Shown here in pieces: positions 10,290-18,740 of a stretch of DNA of 64,000 nt. Location: positions 124,001 to 188,000 of the forward strand of contig JAXGXY010000001.1 in NCBI GenBank assembly GCA_040772545.1. The letters run 5' to 3'. Position 1 is the stretch's first letter. Each line of letters begins with the position of its first letter. The notes under the pieces were generated by a model, which saw nothing but the letters and a program-made list of their open reading frames with translations, searched no databases and was not told the origin of the DNA. This DNA is from UBA1431 sp002329665 (GTDB lineage: Bacteria > Bacillota > Clostridia > Christensenellales > UBA1431). The translations under genes and the position numbers were made by a program.

Positions 10290-11498
10290 ATGGAAGATTT
10301 TTCGGAGAAGCGTAAGGTAAAATCCATCACATCGTTGTGGAGCCGCATTGGGCATAAAGCATCCGTCAGACTTGGCAGCGGGTCGGTACCGGCACAATAC
10401 CGGCGCATGTTCGGCCGGAAGAACAACAGCGTCAACGCTTCGAGGTGCGTGATCGTCGAAGTGCTTGCAATCGCCGTCGTGCTGGGACAGATCATAGGCG
10501 TCGTCGGCGGGCTGGTAGACGTCATTGAACACGTCAGGGGCACGGCGCTTGTCGCGTCCTACGTCTTCGTCACGACGCTTTGCGTCCTGCTGTTTTTATA
10601 TTTCCTCGTCAAACGCCGGTTCATCCGGGGGAGCCGGTTCACGTTGGCGCTCAACCACGTGAGCGTTGTCGTTTGCATGGCTTACGTCGTTTTCATGTCG
10701 ATCCTGATCTATCCGATGACCGTCAGTGTTGTGGTCTATGTGCTCGGCCTTTTCTCGTTCGCGATGTTTTTTTACAGCCCGATAGGGGAATCCATCGTCG
10801 TGTTTGGCCTGTCCCAGGCGGTGTACGTCACGCTGCTGGCCGTTTACCGTTCCGGTCAATACGAAATATCCCAGGTCGTCTTCGTGACGACGGCCTGCGC
10901 TGTCCTTGCGTGGATCGGTTCGCGGATCCTGTACAGGGTGCGTGCCGGCGCTTTCATGAGCGAGGTCACGCAGGCGGAACTCCAGCATATGTCCCTGACC
11001 GACCCGCTGCTGGGCATCTCCAACCGCAGGAAATTCGACATCGCGATGCAGTTCAGCTGGAACTACTGCCGGCGTGAGCAAAAACCCATATCGCTGGTGA
11101 TGATAGACATCGACCATTTCAAACACTTCAACGACCGATACGGCCACAGCGAAGGGGACGAATGCCTTCGTATGGTGACCAAGGCCATCGGCGCCATGAT
11201 CCACCGCGAGAGCGACGAACTCGCGCGCGTGGGCGGAGAGGAACTCGCGTTCATGCTTCCCCTCACCGCCCTGGAAGACGCCGTGGACATCATGGAAAGG
11301 GCGCGCACCGCCGTACTCGAACTCGGCATCCCCAACCCAGATTCGCCTTTCAGTGTCATTACGGTGAGCGCGGGCGTTGCCTGTACGATGCCGGGAATAG
11401 GAAGGCGCATCGAGTCGCCGCAGGAGTTGTATGAAGCCGCCGACAACGCTCTGTATCATGCGAAAAAAACAGGCCGCAACCGTATCTGCATCGCATGA
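10290..11498 (+). CDS. Membrane-bound diguanylate cyclase (GGDEF)
   Basis: 402 residues. About six transmembrane helices (~50-215) precede a GGDEF domain that should make cyclic di-GMP from two GTP at the inner face of the membrane. The domain shows the SLTDPLLGISNRR entry, the DIDHFKHFND metal-binding segment and GGEEL at 315-319, a slight variant of GG(D/E)EF. RESD at 306-309 lies exactly five residues before GGEEL, the position of the inhibitory I-site, so product feedback inhibition is expected. The ATG at 10290 follows AAGGG; a TTG two codons earlier is too close to that site. The N-terminal sensor is of no class I recognise. It stands alone, facing away from the HAD gene. Confidence 0.9.
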   Translation: MEDFSEKRKVKSITSLWSRIGHKASVRLGSGSVPAQYRRMFGRKNNSVNASRCVIVEVLAIAVVLGQIIGVVGGLVDVIEHVRGTALVASYVFVTTLCVLLFLYFLVKRRFIRGSRFTLALNHVSVVVCMAYVVFMSILIYPMTVSVVVYVLGLFSFAMFFYSPIGESIVVFGLSQAVYVTLLAVYRSGQYEISQVVFVTTACAVLAWIGSRILYRVRAGAFMSEVTQAELQHMSLTDPLLGISNRRKFDIAMQFSWNYCRREQKPISLVMIDIDHFKHFNDRYGHSEGDECLRMVTKAIGAMIHRESDELARVGGEELAFMLPLTALEDAVDIMERARTAVLELGIPNPDSPFSVITVSAGVACTMPGIGRRIESPQELYEAADNALYHAKKTGRNRICIA

Positions 11499-11631
11499 CC
11501 CCGATTTTGCATAAATACCGTCTTGGGTTTATGTCTTGACGCCCTGCGGTAGTAGACCGGGAAGAACCGATAATAGAGTATCAAAGGCTGCCCCGGGCGG
11601 CCAAGAATAAAAAAGGAAGAAGGTATGTTGC

Positions 11632-12303
11632 ATGCAGTATACGATTGACGGCACGCCGCTGCCGGTCGTGATCTGCTCGCTCGACGCAGGGGAAACGATG
11701 ATTACCGAGCGCGGGTCGATGAGCTGGATGTCGCCCAACATGAAGATGGAGACGAAAGCCGGTGGCCTGGGGAAAGCGCTGGGCCGCGCTTTCAGCGGAG
11801 AGTCCATGTTCCAAAACAGGTATACCGCACAGGGCGGACCGGGGATGATCGCGTTCGCCTCGAGCTTCCCGGGGTCGATCATCCCGTTTAAGATCACGCC
11901 GGGCAGGTCTATGATTGTGCAGAAGACCGGGTTTCTGGCCAGCGAAGCCGGCGTCACGCTGAGCGTTTTCTTCCAGAAGAAGCTCGGCGCGGGTTTCTTC
12001 GGGGGCGAGGGCTTCATCATGCAGAGGCTGAGCGGCGAAGGAACGGCCTTCATCGAGGTCGACGGCCATTGCGTCGAATACGTGCTCGGTCCCGGCCAGG
12101 GCATGTTGATAGATACGGGGTATCTCGCCGCGATGGAAGAGACGGTTCAGCTGTCTGTCGAGACGGTCAAGGGATTGAAGAACGTGATGCTGGGCGGCGA
12201 AGGCCTGTTCAACACGCGCGTGACCGGGCCCGGCCGTATATGGCTGCAGACCATGCCGCTTTCCGGCTTCGTAAGCCTGCTCAGCCCCTTCATCACGAAG
12301 TAG
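11632..12303 (+). CDS. AIM24 / TIGR00266 family protein
   Basis: 223 residues with the glycine-rich beta structure of the AIM24 family: the start MQYTIDGTPLPVV, the internal MSWMSPNMKMET segment and a repeating pattern of short beta-strands with GxG turns. The family is widespread in bacteria and related to a mitochondrial inner-membrane organisation protein, but no bacterial function is well established. A clear AAGGAAGAAGG site precedes the ATG. It runs in the same direction as the OsmC gene 113 bases downstream and may share its transcript. Confidence 0.8.
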   Translation: MQYTIDGTPLPVVICSLDAGETMITERGSMSWMSPNMKMETKAGGLGKALGRAFSGESMFQNRYTAQGGPGMIAFASSFPGSIIPFKITPGRSMIVQKTGFLASEAGVTLSVFFQKKLGAGFFGGEGFIMQRLSGEGTAFIEVDGHCVEYVLGPGQGMLIDTGYLAAMEETVQLSVETVKGLKNVMLGGEGLFNTRVTGPGRIWLQTMPLSGFVSLLSPFITK

Positions 12304-12416
12304 GGCCTGTATGCCGGGGAGTCCGCGGGGCTTTTCGCTTCTGATGATGCCGTAATACTGCGGGAAAGCGATGGGAAGTATAAACAAAAACCCATTAATG
12401 AAAGTGAGGGACGGAT

Positions 12417-12851
12417 ATGGCGGATATGAAGTTCTCGGTCTCGGCCAGAAGGGAAGGTCCGGCGCTTGTCCGCGTGCAGGCCCGTAATTTCTCGATGTAT
12501 GTGGACGAACCCGCCAACCTCGGGGGCTCGGACAAGGGGGCGAATCCCGTGGAATACCTGCTCGGCGCGCTGGCGGGCTGCCTCAACGTCGTCGCGAACC
12601 TCGTGGCAAACGAGATGAACATCGAGTTGCGGGGGATGACGATCGAAGCCGAGGGGGACCTCAACCCGGGGCGTTTTTCCGGGAAGTCCATGGAGGAACG
12701 CGCGGGATTCAAGCAAATACGCGTCACGCTGAACCCGGATTTGCAGGCCGACGAAGCCACGAAGCGAAAATGGCTCGAAACGATCGAACAGCGGTGTCCA
12801 TTAAACGACAACCTGACCAATCCGACGCCGGTGAAGATCACGCTCGCGTAA
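12417..12851 (+). CDS. OsmC/Ohr family protein (thiol peroxidase-like)
   Basis: 144 residues. The GALAGCLNVVANLVANE segment and a second cysteine in EQRCPLNDNL are the two redox cysteines of the OsmC/Ohr fold, which reduces organic hydroperoxides in many bacteria. The length is normal. GAGGG lies just before ATG 12417. This branch could also be one of the poorly characterised OsmC-like proteins of anaerobes, so the peroxidase activity is inferred from the family. Confidence 0.85.
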   Translation: MADMKFSVSARREGPALVRVQARNFSMYVDEPANLGGSDKGANPVEYLLGALAGCLNVVANLVANEMNIELRGMTIEAEGDLNPGRFSGKSMEERAGFKQIRVTLNPDLQADEATKRKWLETIEQRCPLNDNLTNPTPVKITLA

Positions 12852-12942
12852 TCGGCGCGCCGTCGCGGGCGCGCAGAAAAAAGGGCGGCTGATTCATGGC
12901 TTGCGTTGGCTATTTACCACTGTCGGGGGCCTTTATCGGTTT

Positions 12943-12974
12943 GAAACGGCGCTATTTTCGAAAAGCGCCGTTTC
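12943..12974 (+). terminator. Hairpin downstream of the OsmC gene
   Basis: GAAACGGCGCT (12943-12953) and AGCGCCGTTTC (12964-12974) form a perfect 11-bp stem; the loop is itself partly self-complementary. It is followed by TTC rather than a long T-run, so termination is likely but not certain. It lies in the 329-base gap between osmC and nadE, which otherwise contains the nadE promoter and no gene. Confidence 0.6.
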
Positions 12975-13117
12975 TTCGCCGGGCCGACGCGAATAACAGG
13001 CTGCGGGCAAGTCCCGGGGAAAATAATAATGGGGCCTGTGAACGCCCCGGGGGAGGGATTGCTTTATGCGACAAAGCTTTACATCCTAAAGCCTTCGTTT
13101 GCAGGATACAAAGGGAT

Positions 13118-13146
13118 TTGTACAGGCGGGGAAAATGAATTATACT
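13118..13146 (+). promoter_or_regulatory. Sigma-A-like promoter of nadE
   Basis: TTGTAC (13118-13123), a 17-base spacer and TATACT (13141-13146), 34 bases before the nadE start. Just upstream, ATCCT and AGGAT form a short inverted repeat around 13083-13108 that could be an operator. Confidence 0.65.
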
Positions 13147-13180
13147 GGAATCAGGCAATATGTCCCAATTCCGGTGAGTC

Positions 13181-15118
13181 ATGAAAGGCGCTGTTATGAT
13201 GCAGGGGTTTGTTAAAGTGGGCGTGGCGTCGCCGCCCGTCTCGGTCGGCGATCCGCGAAAGAATATCGACACCGCCGTTGCCGTGGTCCGCGAGGCGGAG
13301 GCATCCGGCGCGCAGGTGCTGGTGTTCCCCGAACTGTTTATCACGGGGTATACCGTGGGCGACCTGTTCGGGCAGGACGTGCTGCTCAAAGCGGCGCAAA
13401 AAGGCCTTGCAGAACTGGCGGAAAGGACGCGGGATTCGGACCTGTGCTTCGTGACCGGCGTTCCGCTGGCGGCCAGGGGGCGGCTGTTTAACTGCGCCGC
13501 GGCGGTGCAGTCGGGCAGGGTACTCGGCGTCGTACCCAAAATATTCGTCCCGAACCGGCGGGAGTACTACGAACGGCGCTGGTTTGATTCGGGCCGCGGG
13601 GTCTCGCTCACGATCGAAGTTGCCGGCGAAAAGGTCCCGTTCGGTTCCCTGCTCTTCGAGCTGGGGGACTCGCTGGTGATGGGCATCGAGATCTGCGAGG
13701 ACCTCTGGGCTCCGGTGCCGCCGAGTTCGACGCTGGCCATCGCCGGCGCGAACCTGATCGTGAACCCGTCCGCGAGCAACGAACTGGTGGCGAAGCACGA
13801 ATACAGGCGCAAACTCGTCGAACAGCAGAGCGCGCGTTGCATGTGCGCCTATGCGTACGCCTCGTCGGGCGTCCACGAGTCCACCACCGACTCCGTGTTC
13901 TCGGGTGCGTGCCTGATCGCGGAAAACGGGCGCGTCCTGGCCGAGGGCGAACGTTTTTTGCGGAAGGGACAGATCAAATACGCCTGCGTGGATATCGAAG
14001 CGCTGTCCGCGGAACGGCGGCAGGGCACGGGGATGGAATGGTCCTGTGAAAAACGGGAAGAAACGGCGCCGGTGCGGGTAAAGGGCACGCTGCGCGCGCT
14101 TAGACAAGAGCATTTCGAACGGCGGATCGATCCGTACCCGTTCGTGCCGTCCGACCCGTGCGCGATGGAGGAGCGCTGCCGGGAGATCCTGGACCTGCAG
14201 GCCGCGGGCCTGGCAAAACGGCTGGAGCATGTCCGCACCATGAGCGCCGTCCTCGGGCTCTCGGGCGGGCTTGATTCGACGCTGGCGCTGCTGGTCACCG
14301 TACGCGCCTTCCGGCTGCTCGGCTATCCGCCAGGCAACATCACCGGCGTGACGATGCCAGGGTTCGGGACCACGAAACGCACGTACGACAACGCCATCCG
14401 CCTGATGGAACTGCTCTCGGTCACCAAGCGGGAAGTGGACATCACCAAGGCCTGTCTGCAGCATTTCTCGGACATCGGGCATGACCCTGAGGACCACGGC
14501 GTCGCGTTTGAAAACGCGCAGGCCCGCGAACGCACGCAGGTTCTCATGGACATCGCGAACAAGACGGGCGGCATCGTGGTCGGCACCGCCGACCTGAGCG
14601 AACTCGCGCTGGGCTGGGCCACGTTCAACGGCGACCATATGAGCATGTACGGCGTGAACGCCTCGGTGCCCAAGACGCTGGTCAGGCATCTCGTGCGGTA
14701 CGAGGCCGAACGGCTGGGCGGCGAGACGGAAGCGCTGCTCAACGACGTGCTGGACACGCCGGTGAGCCCCGAACTGCTGCCGCCCGACAAGGCGGGCAAC
14801 ATCCTCCAGCGTACGGAGGAGCGGATCGGGCCGTACGCCCTGCACGACTTCTTCCTCTATCACATGCTGCGTTTCGGTACGCGGCCAAAGAAGCTCGGGT
14901 TCCTCGCCTGCAGGGCGTTCGGGGACGAATACACGCAGGATGAAATAAAAAAATGGCTCGGCGTCTTTTTGGAACGGTTCTTCTTTCACCAGTACAAGAG
15001 GTCCTCGCTGCCGGACGGGCCCAAAATAGGCACCGTCAGCCTTTCGCCGAGAGGGGACTGGCGGATGCCGTCGGACGCGGACGGGAGCCTTTGGCTCGAC
15101 GATATCGGCGCAGAATGA
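13181..15118 (+). CDS. nadE: Glutamine-dependent NAD+ synthetase
   Basis: 645 residues, the usual length of the glutamine-hydrolysing type. The N-terminal nitrilase-like glutaminase has the catalytic triad Glu51 (FPELF), Lys120 (VPKIFVPN) and Cys172 (IEICEDLW). The C-terminal ATP-pyrophosphatase has SGGLDST at 361-367. It amidates nicotinic acid adenine dinucleotide to NAD+, the last step of NAD synthesis, with glutamine as nitrogen donor. I keep ATG 13181; ATGs five and six codons later are possible. It has its own promoter and is followed by the ammonium-transporter relic. Confidence 0.96.
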   Translation: MKGAVMMQGFVKVGVASPPVSVGDPRKNIDTAVAVVREAEASGAQVLVFPELFITGYTVGDLFGQDVLLKAAQKGLAELAERTRDSDLCFVTGVPLAARGRLFNCAAAVQSGRVLGVVPKIFVPNRREYYERRWFDSGRGVSLTIEVAGEKVPFGSLLFELGDSLVMGIEICEDLWAPVPPSSTLAIAGANLIVNPSASNELVAKHEYRRKLVEQQSARCMCAYAYASSGVHESTTDSVFSGACLIAENGRVLAEGERFLRKGQIKYACVDIEALSAERRQGTGMEWSCEKREETAPVRVKGTLRALRQEHFERRIDPYPFVPSDPCAMEERCREILDLQAAGLAKRLEHVRTMSAVLGLSGGLDSTLALLVTVRAFRLLGYPPGNITGVTMPGFGTTKRTYDNAIRLMELLSVTKREVDITKACLQHFSDIGHDPEDHGVAFENAQARERTQVLMDIANKTGGIVVGTADLSELALGWATFNGDHMSMYGVNASVPKTLVRHLVRYEAERLGGETEALLNDVLDTPVSPELLPPDKAGNILQRTEERIGPYALHDFFLYHMLRFGTRPKKLGFLACRAFGDEYTQDEIKKWLGVFLERFFFHQYKRSSLPDGPKIGTVSLSPRGDWRMPSDADGSLWLDDIGAE

Positions 15119-15244
15119 AACACTCTTTCACAGAAAAAAGATAAGCTTTTTTGCAAATCTGTTATGACGGTACGTGAAAAAGGCGATGGGGCAGACCTTT
15201 CGCCTTTACGCTTCTGTGTAGTTAAATGCCGGTCACGACGCGGG

Positions 15245-15451
15245 ATGAAAAAATGGAGCGGCGGCGGGTTCGGGCTGCTGGGCGTGCAGGCGCCCGGCGT
15301 CATAGACGGGATGAACTTTTTCGAACTTGCGCTGCTGTTCTTCGGCCTCAAGAAGACCGTCGGCCTGCGTGTGAGCCCCCAGGACGAACTCGTGGGGCTT
15401 GACCAGAGCGAACACGGCATGGCATCGTACCCGGACTTCCTCAACAAGTGA
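15245..15451 (+). pseudogene. Relic of an ammonium transporter gene (C-terminal end only)
   Basis: The 68 codons from ATG 15245 encode GGGFGLLGVQAPGV, one hydrophobic helix, then KKTVGLRVSPQDE and GLDQSEHG..SYPDF. This is the last membrane helix and the strongly conserved cytoplasmic tail of Amt/MEP ammonium transporters. The other ten helices (about 350 residues) are absent: the 125 bases back to nadE hold nothing Amt-like in any frame I can read. The start has no good ribosome site. I read it as the remains of a deletion that kept only the 3' end of amt. Confidence 0.75.
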
Positions 15452-15485
15452 GCCGGCAAAAGCCGCCCCCTGAAATACCCCAAAA

Positions 15486-15515
15486 CGAAAAAGCCGCATT
15501 CCCGCGGCTTTTTCG
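15486..15515. terminator. Bidirectional terminator
   Basis: A perfect 12-bp inverted repeat: CGAAAAAGCCGC (15486-15497), loop ATTCCC, GCGGCTTTTTCG (15504-15515). The A-run on one side and T-run on the other let it work in both directions. It separates the rightward nadE/amt relic from the leftward metY-cysK operon. Confidence 0.88.
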
Positions 15516-15535
15516 AATATAAGGCGTTTGAGCGG

Positions 15536-16468
15536 TCAGCCCGAAAAAAGCGAAGTGGACAGATAGCGTTCGCCGGTGTCGGGGAGCAGCACGACGACGG
15601 TCTTGCCCGCCATGGTTTCGCGCCCGGCCAGTTTGAGCCCGGCGTGCAGCGCTGCGCCGGAGCTGATCCCGGCTAGTATGCCGCAGCCGGAAGCGAGTTC
15701 GCGCGCGCGGGCGAAGGCGTCTTCCGTCCGGACCGCGACCACCTCGTCGACGACGGACGGGTCGTAGTTTGCCGGGACGAACCCCGCGCCGATGCCCTGG
15801 ATGCCGTGCCTGCCCGGCAATCCGCCGGAGAGCACCGCCGATTCGGCGGGCTCGACCGCCACGACGAGTATGGCCGGATCGTGCCGCTTGAGCCCGCGCC
15901 CGGTGCCGGTGATCGTGCCGCCCGAACCGACGCAGGCCACGAACGCGTCCACATTGTTGCCGGTGTCCGCAAGTATCTCCCGCGCCGTCGTGCGCATATG
16001 CGCGCCGGGGTTCGCGGGGTTCTCGAACTGGCCGAGGATGACGGCGCCTGGCGTCGTGTCCGCGATCTCCTTGGCCCTGTCAATGGAACCCTGCATTCCC
16101 TTATCCTGCGGAGTAAGCACGACCTCGGCGCCCAGCGCCTTCAATAGCAGTTGCCGCTCCGCGCTCATGTGCTCGGGCATGGTCAGTATGACGCGGTAGG
16201 ACCGTGCCGCGCCGGCGAAGGCCAGCCCGATGCCGGTGTTCCCGCTGGTCGGCTCGACGATCACCGAGCCGTCGCGAAGCACCCCGCGCGCCTCGGCGTC
16301 CTCGATCATGGACAGGGCGATGCGGTCCTTCACGCTGCCCAGCGGGTTGAAGCTTTCGAGCTTCGCGATAAGGCGCGCGGCCCTGCGTCCGGCGCCCATG
16401 AGGCGGGAAATATCGACGAGCGGCGTGCTCCCGACGAGTTCCGTGATGTCTTTATAAACGCGTGCCAT
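15536..16468 (-). CDS. cysK: Cysteine synthase (O-acetylserine sulfhydrylase)
   Basis: 310 residues, normal for CysK. It shows the PLP lysine in NPLGSVKDR (Lys47), PTSGNTGIGLA for substrate binding and the GSGGTITGTG phosphate-binding loop. It makes cysteine from O-acetylserine and sulfide. ATG 16468 is preceded by GAGGGG seven bases upstream; a TTG five codons earlier is part of that site. It starts 11 bases after metY on the same strand, so the two form a sulfide-assimilation operon driven from the metY promoter. Confidence 0.94.
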   Translation of the reverse strand: MARVYKDITELVGSTPLVDISRLMGAGRRAARLIAKLESFNPLGSVKDRIALSMIEDAEARGVLRDGSVIVEPTSGNTGIGLAFAGAARSYRVILTMPEHMSAERQLLLKALGAEVVLTPQDKGMQGSIDRAKEIADTTPGAVILGQFENPANPGAHMRTTAREILADTGNNVDAFVACVGSGGTITGTGRGLKRHDPAILVVAVEPAESAVLSGGLPGRHGIQGIGAGFVPANYDPSVVDEVVAVRTEDAFARARELASGCGILAGISSGAALHAGLKLAGRETMAGKTVVVLLPDTGERYLSTSLFSG

Positions 16469-16479
16469 AGCGCAACCCC

Positions 16480-17760
16480 TCAAAGCTTGCTTTCGCCGCC
16501 CAGGGCCTGGTCGAGGTCGGAGATCAGGTCGCGCACGTCCTCGAGGCCGATCGAAAGACGTATCGCTTCGGGCTGTACGCCGGCGCTAACAAGCTCTTCC
16601 TCGTTCAGCTGCGCGTGCGTCGTGCTCGCCGGATGGATGACCAGCGATTTCGCGTCCGCGACGTTGGCCAGGTGCGAAAAGACCTGAAGGCTCTCGATGA
16701 AGGCTTTGGCCGCCCTGCGCCCGCCCTTCACGCCGAAGGAAAGGATCCCTCCCACGCCTTTGGGGAAGTATTTGCGCGCGCGGGCATAGTATTTGCTGCT
16801 CGCAAGGGCCGGGTAGTTTACCCAGGAAACCGCGGGATGTGCCTCCAGGAACTCGGCGACCGCCCGGGCGTTCTTGCAGTGCCGTTCCACCCGCAGGCTC
16901 AGCGTCTCGATCCCCTGCAGGATCAGGAACGCGTTGAACGGGCTGATGCAGGCGCCGGTGTCCCTGAGCATCTGCGCGCGCGCCTTGGTCGCGAAGGGCG
17001 CATCCTCATTGGCGTACACGAAGCCGTGGTAGGTATCGTCGGGGGTCATGAATTCTTCGAAGCGGCCGCTCCCCCAGTCGAAGTTGCCGTAGTCGATGAT
17101 GATTCCGCCGATGCTGGTGCCGTGCCCGCCCAGGTATTTGGTGAGCGAGTGCACGGTGATGTTCACGCCGTAGTCCTTGAGCTGGATGAGGTACGGCGTG
17201 CCGAAGGTGTTGTCCGCAACGAGCGGCAGCCTGTGTTTTTGGGCGATGGAAGCGACTGCGTCGATGTCGGGGACGTTGATCTCGGGGTTGCCGAGGGTCT
17301 CGATGTATATCGCGCGCGTCTTGTCGTTGATCGCCGCTTCGAGCGCGTCGAGGTCGTCGGGCGGGACGAGCCGCGACGTGACGCCGAACCTCGGCAGGCG
17401 TCGCGAAAAAAGCGTGTAGGTGCCGCCGTAAAGCGTGCTCAGCGAGACGATCTCGTCGCCCGAGCGCGCAAGGGTCAGTATGGTATAGGTGATCGCCGCC
17501 ATGCCCGAGGAGGTGGCCAGCGCGGCCGGCGCGTTCTCCAGCGCGGCCATGCGCTTTTCCAGCACTTCGGTGGTCGGGTTCATGATCCTTGTGTAGATGT
17601 TGCCGGGCTTTGTCAGCGCGAAAAGGTCCGCTCCGTGCTGCGTGTCCTCGAACACGAAGGATGTCGTCTGGTAGATGGGGACGGCGCGGGCATACGTGGC
17701 CGAATCGGGCTCGTGCCCGGCATGGAGTTGGAGAGTGTCGAAGTGCAGGTGTCGCGGCAT
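16480..17760 (-). CDS. metY: O-acetylhomoserine sulfhydrylase (aminocarboxypropyltransferase)
   Basis: 426 residues, the right size for MetY, which is longer than other Cys/Met-metabolism PLP enzymes. HFDTLQLHAGHEPD and YQTTSFVFED open the fold, and the PLP lysine is in HSLTKYLGGHGT. It makes homocysteine from O-acetylhomoserine and sulfide. The frame is open 76 codons further upstream, but the family start MPRHLHFDTLQ at 17760 has AGAGGGATCCCG in front, and the promoter at 17843-17871 lies inside that longer frame. First gene of the metY-cysK operon. Confidence 0.94.
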   Translation of the reverse strand: MPRHLHFDTLQLHAGHEPDSATYARAVPIYQTTSFVFEDTQHGADLFALTKPGNIYTRIMNPTTEVLEKRMAALENAPAALATSSGMAAITYTILTLARSGDEIVSLSTLYGGTYTLFSRRLPRFGVTSRLVPPDDLDALEAAINDKTRAIYIETLGNPEINVPDIDAVASIAQKHRLPLVADNTFGTPYLIQLKDYGVNITVHSLTKYLGGHGTSIGGIIIDYGNFDWGSGRFEEFMTPDDTYHGFVYANEDAPFATKARAQMLRDTGACISPFNAFLILQGIETLSLRVERHCKNARAVAEFLEAHPAVSWVNYPALASSKYYARARKYFPKGVGGILSFGVKGGRRAAKAFIESLQVFSHLANVADAKSLVIHPASTTHAQLNEEELVSAGVQPEAIRLSIGLEDVRDLISDLDQALGGESKL

Positions 17761-17842
17761 CGGGATCCCTCTTTTCAAAAGAATTAAGCCCATGCAAACG
17801 ATCAGTTTTGCACGAGCGTTTCCAAAACGAGTGGATTCAATG

Positions 17843-17871
17843 ATTATACGTCTTTGGGGAAAGATTGTCAA
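17843..17871 (-). promoter_or_regulatory. Consensus sigma-A promoter of metY-cysK
   Basis: Reading leftward: TTGACA (17871-17866), exactly 17 bases, TATAAT (17848-17843). It is a perfect match to both hexamers. It predicts a leader of about 75 bases, which is too short for a SAM-I riboswitch, and I see none of its conserved segments. Confidence 0.88.
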
Positions 17872-17971
17872 ACAGATTGCCGTGATTCCGCCAGAGGGAC
17901 AAAAGGAAATGCCAACCGCGTTTTTCCTGGCATCCCGCCCGGGGGTACGCCACAGCAGTGATAGAGCCGGG

Positions 17972-18436
17972 TTACAGTGCCTGAACATCCCCCCCTGCTT
18001 CCGTAAGGGCCTGCACCGCCTCGGTCCGCACCGGCTGCGGACCGGCGCTGTGTCCCAGCGGCGCGGCCGGCGCGGTCACCAGGTATACGACGTCTGCGAC
18101 CAGCAATGCGAACGCTAGGGCAATGCACAGGTAATACGCCCTGTTTTTCGAAAATGCGCGGCTTTTCTCGCGGAACAAGAAGAGGAGCAACAGGACGATG
18201 AACACCGAAAGCGCCACGAGCGCCGCGGGGGCCAGCACGAGCGAAGCGCTGACGGACACGATGAAGTCAAAAAAACCCCCGACGGGAGTGAAAACCCCGA
18301 TTGCCAGTATGATCAACACCACGGGCAGCGCGATGTACGTTTTTTTGTTGGCGGAAAAGGAGCGGTCCTTTTTCAGTATCAGCCTTACGAGCAGCATGAC
18401 AATGATTGCCAGCAGTATCAGCACCAGAAGGTTCAA
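17972..18436 (-). CDS. Hypothetical four-helix membrane protein
   Basis: About 154 residues with four predicted transmembrane helices (LVLILLAIIVMLLVRLIL; IALPVVLIILAIGVF; ASLVLAPAALVALSVFIVLLLL; YYLCIALAFALLVADVVYLV), separated by short lysine/arginine-rich loops, and an Ala/Gly/Pro-rich C-terminal tail. I recognise no family. TTG at 18436 is preferred because AAGAGGTG sits six bases before it; a GTG six codons earlier would overlap that site. It reads in the same direction as metY, but metY has its own promoter. Confidence 0.6.
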   Translation of the reverse strand: MNLLVLILLAIIVMLLVRLILKKDRSFSANKKTYIALPVVLIILAIGVFTPVGGFFDFIVSVSASLVLAPAALVALSVFIVLLLLFLFREKSRAFSKNRAYYLCIALAFALLVADVVYLVTAPAAPLGHSAGPQPVRTEAVQALTEAGGDVQAL

Positions 18437-18740
18437 TAAAATCACCTCTTGCACATCATACTATATAATTCCCTTTCCGACCATATGATTCCTTCAAATA
18501 TTTCAAATTTATTTCAATAATTTTTACAATATGTAATAATCGCGGGCGGAAAATATTCTTGCGGACAGGGCAAAGATCGCCGGGGAACCTTATCCGGCGC
18601 CTCCTTTGAGACGCCTGTCCTGTTTACGATCTGCTAACCTCCCCGGTGGTTAAACGATCGAATCCGGCCTGTGAGCTGGTACGAAAAACGGCGCCGTTGA
18701 GCGCCGTATGGACCGGCCGATGGAGCTGTGCACACGGGCT
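18437..18740. other. 304-base intergenic region between fhs and a membrane-protein gene
   Basis: No gene seen. It holds the fhs terminator (18684-18707) and an AT-rich patch at 18480-18540 where TTCAA-type runs recur roughly every ten bases, as in intrinsically bent promoter DNA. It presumably drives the leftward membrane-protein gene, but I find no clean -35/-10 pair. Confidence 0.5.
18684..18707 (-). terminator. Intrinsic terminator of fhs
   Basis: On the minus strand ACGGCGC (18707-18701), loop TCAACG, GCGCCGT (18694-18688), then TTTT. It lies 34 bases after the fhs stop. Confidence 0.75.

Noticed and set aside
13151..14989. 612-codon frame antisense to nadE
   Set aside because: It is the mirror of a GC-rich gene; the sequence is rich in Arg, His and Pro and has no family motifs. 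Similar long antisense frames opposite purL (25908-27671), carB (60729-62984) and the ABC gene (32779-34131) were rejected for the same reason.
17761..17842. SAM riboswitch ahead of metY
   Set aside because: The leader predicted from the consensus promoter is only about 75 bases and lacks the conserved helices.
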